Shown: piece after piece, positions 56,301 through 64,000 of the stretch | How positions within the stretch are numbered: the first letter of the stretch is position 1 | Layout of the letters: every line of letters begins with the position of its first letter | Origin: Apostichopus japonicus | Taxonomy: Eukaryota; Echinodermata; Holothuroidea; Aspidochirotida; Stichopodidae | Assembly (NCBI RefSeq): GCF_037975245.1 | Contig: NC_092569.1 | Span: 963,001-1,027,000 of the forward strand | Length of the DNA: 64,000 nt | Direction of reading: 5' to 3' | The notes under the pieces: model-generated | Database searches by the model: none | Told to the model about the DNA's origin: nothing | Seen by the model: only the letters and a program-made list of their open reading frames with translations | Program-made: the position numbers and the translations under genes

Positions 56301-59300
56301 TGGCTGTATTGTTTTTTTTGTGAATAGAAGCTAAAAGCCACCATCCACATGGGATAAACATATTAAGTCAGTGATACTCATAATGTAATCCACATACATA
56401 TCGGAAATGTTTTTGATTACTCAAAATGTCATTTTGGTTCGATTGTAACATCTTCACTGGAGTATTTTGGTTTTAGGACTAATTCATTTATTGGCGACCA
56501 GCCTTTCTTTCAGTAATCAAAGTTTTTCCTATTGACAATTTCTGAATAAGCTTGTGTTGGCTGTTTTGATTTGTTTCTGAAAATAGAAGATAAAAGCCAC
56601 CATCCACATGGGATAAACATGTTAATTCAGTGATACTCATAATTGAATCCATATATAGGAAAATGTTTTTGATTACTCAAAATGTCATTTTGGTTCGATT
56701 GTAACATATCAAACTCTTGCCCGATTTGTTTCAACCAACGCTGCTGGCTCTCTGGTTCTTTTCATGTTGCAAGAGTTTAAAGTATTTTGTCTTGATTATT
56801 TTAGCCAGAGGATGAAGAGGAAGATGTGAAAGAAGACAAGTCAACCACGGAGCACCTAAGAGACGGGTTCCTTAGCTTTCTCACCAATGTATCCAAGACA
56901 TTAGCTACACCAGAGAATGTTACCGGGGAGGAGTACATCGTTCACCCCAGGGATTCACATGTGTTTGACCAGACAAAGGTAAATCATTGAATGAATTGAA
57001 TGGGAAGAGAGAATCTATAACAAGATTGTGTTTGGTCAGAAAAGGTAATCGTTTTAGGAATTGTGGTTGATAAGATAATGAAGTGCATATGAACAGGCAA
57101 AGGTAAGAATTGAAGGACAGTGTTAGACCAGATGAAGGTAACTACCATTAAAGGACAGTGTTAGACCAGATAAAGGTTACCATTAAAGGACAGTGTAAGA
57201 CCAGATAAAGGTTACCATTAAAGGACTGTTATACCAGATAAAGGTAACAATTGAAGGACAGTGTTAGACCAGATAAAGGTTACTATTAAAGGACAGTGTT
57301 AGACCAGATAAAGGTAACAGTTGAAGGGCAGTGTTAGACCAGATAAAGGTTAATTTTAAAGGACAGTGTTAGACCAGATAAAGGTAACAGTTGAAGGGCA
57401 GTGTTAGACCAGATAAAGGTTACTATTAAAGGACAGTGTTAGACCAGATAAAGGTTACCAGGCGTGTATCCAGGGGGGGCGTTGGGGGCGCGCGCCCCCC
57501 CCCGGGTAAGAAAAAGAGGAGAGAAAAAAAGAGAAGAAAAAAGGGAAAAAAGAGGGGAAAAAAGAGGAGGAGGAGAGGAAGGAAGGGAAAAGAAAAAGAA
57601 GAAAGAGAGAAAAAAAGAGGGAGTAAAAGAAAAACGCCAAGACACCGGGAAGAGAAAGAGGAACAGTGACATCATTACAGCGCTGATCCCTATTATATAC
57701 ACAGGGTAGCCAGTGACTAATCAAGGATTTTGGAAGGGGCGTGTGCCTAACCCTACCCCTAACATCGTCAACTCCATTTTTGACGTTTCCATTTTGTCCT
57801 CTCTCACTAATGTATATGTACATATATACTAAATATGGTCTATCATAACGCGTGTGTGTGTATATGAAACCTGCTATATGAAACCAACTGTGGCTGGTCT
57901 CGAACTCGACCGTGTCGTCGGGGAACATGACGCATTTCGGGAAGGGGGCGACCGCCTCCCCCCCAGGGTCTTAGCCAGAAATTTCAAATAGGGTGTCTCA
58001 TCTGTTACTGAGTGCTCAGGAGACTATCCATCTGGCGCCGAAGGCGCCTGCGCGAGCGCGAAGCCTATAACGGGTGGGGTCCAGGGGCCCGCCTTAGGGC
58101 CCCTGGAAGCCCAGCCCCTATCAATGGTTTATTTGACACAATTGGGGTTAAAAGTATGCTTAGAAAGCTGTGAAAACACCTAAGCCATCATGATTTTTGG
58201 GGGGAATTCAAACATAAAAAGTGCTATAAAACACTAGGTGCAAAAGTGCACCATGAAAACAGCTTATAGTAATTGATATATTACAATATATAGCCTACTG
58301 TGTATCTAATAAGTATATGCCTTTATTCTGTTAATGTCATCCATACAGGGATGAGCCTGGGGTAAAAAAAAAATCACTGAACTTTGTAGGTGATACTATA
58401 CTAACGCCGTTGGCGTCAGTCAGCTTGCAGAGCGACACAGTTATAGGTGGGGTCCATGGGCATGCCTTAGGGCCTGTGGTAGGGTCCATGGGCAACGCCC
58501 CGGTTGGGGTACAGGGGTCCAAGCCCCCAGAAGCTCTGAGAAATTCGAGGTTTAAAGACAACATTTTGGTGCCTATTTTATAAAGATTTTTAAATTGATT
58601 AAAACACTCAAAAGCAAAGTTTCACGCCAAAATATGCACACTGAAGACACATGCCTAGCCTGTCGTTTTCACCCTACTTGATTCTTTCAATCATGGCGAC
58701 CCATACTTAAAATGTTACTGTTCATAAAATGTACACAATGGTCTGTTTTAATCTGGAATAATATTCAGCAGCTACAGCACTACACTTATCCTCAATTGTC
58801 ACTTCTCTAATGATAACAAAAATTTTGAAAATCATGGGAAATTTATGAAAATATCGTTGCAATAATGTTGGGAACGTTATGAAAATCCAGAGAAAAATTT
58901 GCGGTATAAGCTCCAGTTTGCGTATGCTACAGTGTGTTAGGATAATAGTTTTTGTCCCTCTGCAGGTTGGATATGCATCGATTCGGTAATGAAAAACATG
59001 CGAATGACGGATCAAATGATACAGTAACGATGTTGTTAGAAATTAACGGAAATTGAGAGATGTAAATTTCGGAGGTAGAAAAGAAATCAAGGAAATCCAC
59101 GAAAAAAGCTCATGTCTTCATATATTACCATGGTAACAATCATACTCAACCCTTTTTCATTCCCCAGTGAATGCGGTCACCAAATTCTCCCCAAATTTTC
59201 CCCAAATTCTGGTGGCCCAGAATGAAAATGTGATCGCCACTTCGATATGCTAAATATTAGTACAAAAAAAAACGGCCTAGGCTCAACATCGAGTAGCACT

Positions 59301-62300
59301 ACTGTCACGGTACTGACTACTAACGTTGAAGCTAGTAGTTAGTACTGATGTCAGTGGCTCGTAGTACATTTTGATTTTAAAATAATAGGCTAATGTATAT
59401 TATTTTCTAACAAAATGGGTACGGTGAAAAATATCTTACTTTATGTTTTCATGTTCAAATACGTAGGTGTAAGATAATTCCTTCCTCAATAATTTCTATT
59501 TGCTTTTGTTTCTTTCATTAACTTGTTAATTACTGTACTTCATATAATTAACATTACTACTAGCTCACACTGCCGCCGCTGATTATGCTTGCTCTCCACG
59601 TCTATTGGATCAGACCATATAAATATCCAATTTAGCTCTTAAACAGTTACTACTAGTACTACTATCTTATATGCAGGCCCAGGGTTCGCATTAGCCACTA
59701 GATTGCGCGATTCGCGCAATTTGATCGCATTTGGAATAAACGCGTAGAAAAAAGCCACTTGCGCTGATTATTGTTTTGTTATCCCGTCTATAACCCATAA
59801 ACATCTCGTAAAATTCCTTGTCAACCTCTCCTTCTATGAAATAAACGATTGAATCAATCATTTCTTCCACATGGTAGCCTAACACCACACTGAGTCAATG
59901 GAAATCTAGCTAAGCCTAACCATCTGCATCTTCGCTGAATTTGTGACGCAGTTATAAGATATCCATGGAATACTTTCATTATTGCTGTTACGTTCGACAA
60001 CTTCGACCACATGGTTGCCTAACATCACACTAAGTCAATGGGGGTAATCTAGCCTAGCCGTCTGTTTATTAGCTGAAATTGTGACGCAGTTATAAGATAT
60101 CAATAGAATACTTTCGTTATTGCTGTTATCTTCGACCACATGGTAGCCTTACACCACACTAACTTGGTCAATGGAAAATCTGCCTAACCATCGGTTTGCA
60201 AAAAAAAATCACACTTTGCGTAGGATTCGGGTAATAAATTAGGAACCGGGTAGTACCGCGTCGCCGGCTTGTGTTGCATACATCCTATTGTATTGCCCTG
60301 ACAAATGATTTCTCGAACCCGCGCAATAACACATTAATATAAATTAATCGGAAATTTCGCGCCATTTTGAAACCAGACAGACTGCATGGTCGTTACTACG
60401 ACGCAAAACTTTTCCCTCCTGCCTTTTCAGGTATATAAGGAAAACATCGCAGGAGCTGTCAATATTAGCTCACTCTTTCCACAGTACCGTGATACACAAC
60501 ACCTAGCTTGGAAAGAATAAATACAAATACACGGGTGTGCGAAAATGATCACGCGACGAAACGATTTTTTTTTAGCTAGCTAGGTGGTTGGCTATTGAGT
60601 GTAGGTTTTTATATTGTGTTGTTGACTGGACTGTATTCCAAGCTGTTATAACGAAAGGATCGACTGTCAGGGTTTTTTCAGTGATTATTTCACAGTGTTG
60701 TCATCATTTTAAACGTGCGGCGCCCGTTGACTGAGCAGTACATACAAATAAGAGTTACAGAGCCATTTATTGGCGTCTCAAAAGCCGTCCCACTCAAATT
60801 CGGCCGTCTTTCATTTCGATCTAGCCGTCTCAAAGACGGCGAGACGCATTGCTAGCTAAGACCCTGCTCCCCCCCCCCCTTGAGCATACTTTTTTATGAT
60901 ATCGTTAGTAATTTCAAAATAAAAAATGCTTAGATGCAACTTACAAGGCCGGGGAAGTGTCATTTCCAGCGATCTGGGAGGCATTTTCGGCCAAAAATGT
61001 TCTTGTACACTTCGCGCCAACACATGGTGGCGCTACGCTTAGATAGCTTGCCTACAGGCTTCGCTCCTCACTTGGCAAATTCCTCGCTACTCGCCTGCTC
61101 GAATTTGTAAAGCAAACAGCAGATATCACATCATATCAATGAGCATGAAAATGCCGTTCCAGGATGAACAGCCTCAAAACTGTCTATGTGTGAAGTCACG
61201 GGCATAGGAGCACAATTTGATTTGGGGGCTGTAACGACTTGCCCGAAAACATAACCAAAAATGTTCGCGCGCTTCGCGCGTTCAACATTTTAACGTCAGT
61301 ATTATATAAGCCAGCATCAGTAATTACATCGCATGCAATCTTGTACCGTACAATCCGTGAAAGTTGCGCAGTATACCGCGGGATGCTAATTGTAAACAAC
61401 GAAATGTCTTATGTAGATGGGGGAAACCTTGAAAAGTGGGGCTGACAGGTATTGTGGGCCGCGACGTAGAATCACCCACAAAAGCAACGATCCACAGGAC
61501 ATGCGATGAGTCGAACATGATTTGTGACTGCAGACAATCTTAAAAAAGGTTATGGATGGAAATAAACTATTGGGAAATACTTGGTTCTCAGGCAAAAAGT
61601 GTACATCTGGTTGGTCATTTTCAAGCCAGAGAAGTGCCATTTCCGGTGATCTAGGGGGTATCAAAACCAGAAATTTTCTTGTACGCTGCGCGCCAACCGA
61701 TGGTGGCGCTCCGCTTAGATAGTAATTCGCGCCCCCTGGGTCAGAAAATACTGGATACGCCCCTGGTAACAGTTCAAGGGCAGTGTTAGACCAGATAAAG
61801 GTTACCATTTAAACACATTGCTTTTAGTGAGACAAAGGTAAATGTTGTTTGAAAAAGCAGTGGTAACCATGACAGTATGTTGGAACCGACAAATGGTTAC
61901 CATGCAATGGCATGCATTGTATTTGCCCAGACATAGGTTACCATTGAAGGATTGCTTTACTAGGTAAAAGCTGTGAAAGGATAATATTAGACCAGTATTG
62001 GTTGCAGTAAAATATTGCATTGAAGCAGACATGGGTAACATTTGTTGAGAATCAACAATGCAAGGATAGTGTTGGGCCAAAAAAAAAAAAAATTACCATT
62101 AAGAAGATTGGGATTGACTTGACAAATGTATTTCATTGAATTCAAGGATTGTGTGTAACCAGACAAATATAACCAGTCAAGGATTGTGTTTGACCAGAGA
62201 AAGGTAACCATTAACTGATATTTTTTACATTTTTCATGACAGGTATGTTGAGGTGTGAATACGTCACCACAGTCCATTATGTGATATGGTTCTCTATCTA

Positions 62301-63148
62301 GTTACAATGTTTTTATCTTCCTCAGGCTCGTTTTCATGCCATGCAAGTGGACCCAGCTACTTACTGTAATGAACCAGACGATCCACTAGATGATTATCAA
62401 AACTGGTTAGAATCATTCAATGTTGAGGACATGAAAGGTGACATCTCTGAACTCTTAGTTGCCAACTCACAAGTCAGATCCATCTACACAAAACTGGTAC
62501 GTAGCTCCTTCTCCCTGTCTCTTTCTCTCTCTTTGTCGTTAACATTTGTGAAATGCTACGCATAGCAATAATTTTGCATCTGCGTATATTTAGGGCCTCA
62601 GGGGAGATTAGCTTAAAGTTAACCGAGTTTACCGCTTAATGTTAAATAAATAAATAAATAAAGTATTTGTTTGAGTTTTGTATAGCAACTGCAAAGTTTA
62701 TAGTTTTTAAAATGTTGAGATTAATAGAAACAGTGCTATTAATATATGCTTATGCAATGCAAGATCAGCCTCAACTGGAATGCAATAGAAGATAAAACTC
62801 AATACAAGGAATCCTTCATTTCTATGGTTTCTGGCAACCAATTAGAATTGGTGTATCTACCCAAAAGTATGGTCTTAATAGCTTTCTTCTTTGTATAGGA
62901 CTGGTTTCAATCATTTGAACTATTTCCTAGTCAACCATCTTTTCATTCCATTGTTTACTTGAATTTATTTATTGTTTTCTGGGCTGATTAGGTGCCAGCT
63001 GCTGTCTCTCACGGAGAATTCTGGAGCAGATATTTCTACAAGGTTCATCTTCTGGATCAGGATGAAGCCAGAAGGAACGCTCTTAAGGAGCGTGCCGAGA
63101 TGACATCATCCCAACACCTCGAGGAGGATCTGGGATGGGGAGATGAAG
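53372..63148 (+). CDS. BSDC1: BSD domain-containing protein 1 (3' incomplete)
   Basis: Six exons are visible: 53372-53382, 54688-54769, 55438-55554, 56805-56978, 62326-62496 and 62992-63148, giving 237 codons plus one base. The gene runs off the right edge. It starts MAAGGSDPSESWW, continues SSEWFGSILTAAKEK and ALQQMSKDIQEFGTTIQKDT, then an acidic stretch and LRDGFLSFLTNVSKTLA. Next come ARFHAMQVDPATYCNEPD, ISELLVANSQVRSIYTKL and VPAAVSHGEFWSRYFYKVH. The last three blocks match human BSDC1 very closely; the FWxRYFY motif is the BSD domain signature (BTF2-like, synapse-associated and DOS2-like proteins), about residues 165-215. The cellular role of BSDC1 is poorly defined. The tiny first exon with an ATG in CGATGGCTG context and donor gtaaga was chosen because it joins exon 2 in frame. 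The stop codon is not in the window. Confidence 0.93.
53383..54687. other. BSDC1 intron 1
   Basis: From donor gtaaga to acceptor tttcag. Nothing else recognisable apart from a T run near 53954. Confidence 0.6.
55600..55737. mobile_element. Miniature inverted-repeat element, copy B
   Basis: The ends CAGTTGGGATAATTTT and AAAATTGTCCCAACTG are inverted copies with one mismatch. The interior contains TGTACTGTCAGTATGAGTGCT, shared with the larger copy at 15721-16166. It lies 45 bp inside BSDC1 intron 3. Confidence 0.78.
56205..56710. repeat. Tandem duplication of ~250 bp in BSDC1 intron 3
   Basis: The segment from about CACTGGAGTATT (56200) through GGTTCGATTGTAACAT (56450) is repeated at 56457-56707 with roughly 90 percent identity by eye. 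Confidence 0.9.
57090..57458. repeat. ~34 bp minisatellite in BSDC1 intron 4, left part
   Basis: Around ten units built on GGACAGTGTTAGACCAG, ATAAAGGT and TACCATTAAA (or AACAGTTGAAG) run tandemly. The array is broken at 57459 by the 4.3 kb element and resumes at 61766. Decayed relatives (GACCAGACAAA, GGTAACCATT) continue to about 62220. The word AGACCAGACAAAGGTAA also resembles the end of exon 4, whose CCAGACAAAGGTAAAT spans the donor, so the array appears to have grown from the splice-donor region. Confidence 0.93.
57964..60866. mobile_element. 2.9 kb hAT-like element nested in the larger element
   Basis: The ends are CAGGGTCTTAGCCAG and, reversed, CAGGGTCTTAGCTAG, 14 of 15 matching. The 8 bp CTCCCCCC lies immediately outside both ends, consistent with a hAT target duplication, though the sequence is simple. 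The interior has a C/G-rich palindromic block (58035-58125: GGCGCCGAAGGCGCC and CAGGGGCCC..GGGCCCCTG) and a ~130 bp tandem repeat; I found no transposase frame. Confidence 0.82.
59865..60200. repeat. ~130 bp tandem repeat, 2.5 copies
   Basis: Shared words are CACATGGTAGCCTAACACCACACT, split as CACATGGT.GCC, ACA.CACACTAA, GTCAATGG, GTGACGCAGTTATAAGATAT, and ATTGCTGTTA. Copies begin near 59868, 60008 and 60127. The array lies inside the nested hAT-like element. Confidence 0.88.
61766..62325. repeat. Minisatellite remainder, BSDC1 intron 4, right part
   Basis: One well-conserved unit (61770-61810) is followed by increasingly divergent units with GGTTACCAT and AGACCAG-like words up to about 62220. 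An A run lies at 62080-62092. Exon 5 begins after cctcag at 62325. Confidence 0.75.
62590..62662 (+). repeat. LINE/SINE-type 3' end with (ATAA)n tail (copy 2)
   Basis: TATTTAGGGCCTC, GGGGAGATTAGCTT, TTAACCGAG and CGCTTAATGTTAA precede (ATAA)n. It matches the reverse strand of 50283-50360. It lies 95 bp downstream of the exon 5 donor of BSDC1. Confidence 0.7.
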
Positions 63149-64000
63149 GTAACTTTCAGTAGTTGATTTTGTTTTGTTTAATAAACTGGTGTATTTATAC
63201 GTTACGAATGTTCCACTTCTCTGGGGAATAATATATCCAGTATCACATAGCAAAATAGGCAAATTGTTTTACAAGTGCAAAGATGTGTAAATAGCAGTTT
63301 TTGTACCTAGAAAGCATAGTATTTAATGAGGTTAAAAGTCAAGGGCCTTCAAAACTGCTACACAGGTGAACACTAAATTATTCTGCGTTCTCATCAAATC
63401 CTTCAAGTTCTTCAAAGTTCCGTAGAAAGAAAAAACAAGTATTTCGGCTTGCTTATAGGAAGACAGGGGGATAACATAGAGTTTTATGGCCTCAAATGAC
63501 ATGCTTAGAATGATACAACATGTTGAAGATGATACACTGACAATGACACGCTTAAAATGAGACGCTTAACAATGACACGCTCACAATGATATGCTTAACA
63601 ATGACACGCTCACAATGACATGCTGACGATGACACGCTTAAAATGAGACACTTCACAATGACATGCTTAACAATGACACGCTGACAGTGACACGCTTACA
63701 ATGACATGCTTACAAGGTCATGCTTACAATGGCACGTTAAGAATGACACACTTACAATGCATTACAAATCAGTACAAGTAGTGATAACTGTCATCCGACG
63801 GTGCTCTGTTGTTTAATATTAATATAAAATAATGTGTTTTGGTTGAATTATCAGAATTTCTAAAAAAGGTTATTAACATTCAGGTTTGCGCTGAAGAGCT
63901 GACATTATCACGCATTAAACCTTAAAGGAGCTTTTCAGAGATGTAGCACAACTTAAAGCTGAGTATATTGAAAACCGGAAAACGACAGAAACTCTCACTA
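63149..64000. other. BSDC1 intron after exon 6, to window edge
   Basis: No further exon of BSDC1 was identified before the edge. The intron contains the 14 bp minisatellite described separately. Confidence 0.5.
63520..63760. repeat. ~14 bp minisatellite (ACAATGACACGCTT)
   Basis: About 16 imperfect units of ACAATGACAYGCT(T/C)A run in tandem, with GAGAC and ATATG variants. Confidence 0.93.

Larger units (their letters stand above)
57459..61765. mobile_element. 4.3 kb inverted-repeat element inside the BSDC1 minisatellite
   Basis: The left end is CAGGCGTGTATCCAG and the right end, reversed, is CAGGGGCGTATCCAG. They bound sequence foreign to the minisatellite, which continues on both sides. The flanks GTTAC and GTAAC could be an imperfect 5 bp duplication, or TA if the ends are read as CCAGG..CCTGG; this is unresolved because the repeat unit itself contains GGTWAC. 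Related segments near 60945-61050 and 61630-61720 (TTCTTGTAC.CT, CGCGCCAAC, TGGTGGCGCT.CGCTTAGATAG) are partial duplicates. No complete transposase was found. Confidence 0.75.

Noticed and set aside
57436-57928. Lys/Arg/Glu-rich and Phe/Ser-rich frames up to 157 codons
   Set aside because: They come from a purine-rich simple tract inside a transposon, with no splice sites or homology.
61386-61808. 140-codon minus-strand open frame at the right end of the 4.3 kb element
   Set aside because: It crosses from the element into the minisatellite, so it cannot be a conserved gene.

Overview
This 64 kb window is AT-rich, intron-rich animal DNA. It holds parts of five spliced genes in a landscape crowded with DNA-transposon remnants, degraded LINEs, a tRNA-derived SINE, minisatellites and long homopolymer or AT tracts. 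The gene set (a syntaxin, stathmin domain-containing protein 1, BSDC1, and SRCR/WSC/CUB secreted or surface proteins) points to a metazoan. The abundance of short hAT-like elements and SRCR-type proteins suggests a marine invertebrate deuterostome, possibly an echinoderm such as a sea cucumber. That placement is inference; no species marker was found. All gene models were read by eye from splice signals, frame and family resemblance.

Layout. (1) 1-244, minus: first coding exon of a syntaxin-7/12-like SNARE whose remainder lies left of the window. (2) 5.2-8.25 kb, minus: complete 3-exon STMND1-like gene encoding 345 residues, starting MGCSSS (probable acylation) and carrying an RFX X-box-like site about 0.4 kb upstream, which fits a ciliary gene. 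(3) 10.07-14.62 kb: a 4.5 kb element bounded by inverted repeats, holding three ~260 bp tandem units and one possible coding exon. (4) 17.6-25.1 kb and 36.3-49.3 kb, both minus: two tandem paralogues with the order signal peptide - SRCR (two exons) - WSC - CUB, every junction in phase 1. The order recalls Kremen (kringle-WSC-CUB) with SRCR in place of the kringle. The 3' ends of both were not found. (5) Between them: a SINE, a possible promoter near 31.2 kb, a fold-back element with 8 bp target duplications, and a 2.9 kb palindromic element carrying 100 bp repeats centred on a 16 nt palindrome. (6) Introns of the second paralogue hold a CR1/L2-like LINE fragment split by a 455 bp insertion, plus several hAT-like miniature elements. 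(7) 53.37 kb to beyond the right edge, plus: BSDC1, six exons seen. Its fourth intron contains a ~34 bp minisatellite split by a 4.3 kb inverted-repeat element, which itself contains a 2.9 kb hAT-like element.

The most noteworthy observations are the duplicated SRCR-WSC-CUB gene built only from phase 1-1 exons, the X-box at STMND1, the 100 bp palindrome array, and a core motif shared by hAT-like elements whose ends differ. Nothing suggests a pathway shared by neighbouring genes; the only functional cluster is the paralogue pair.
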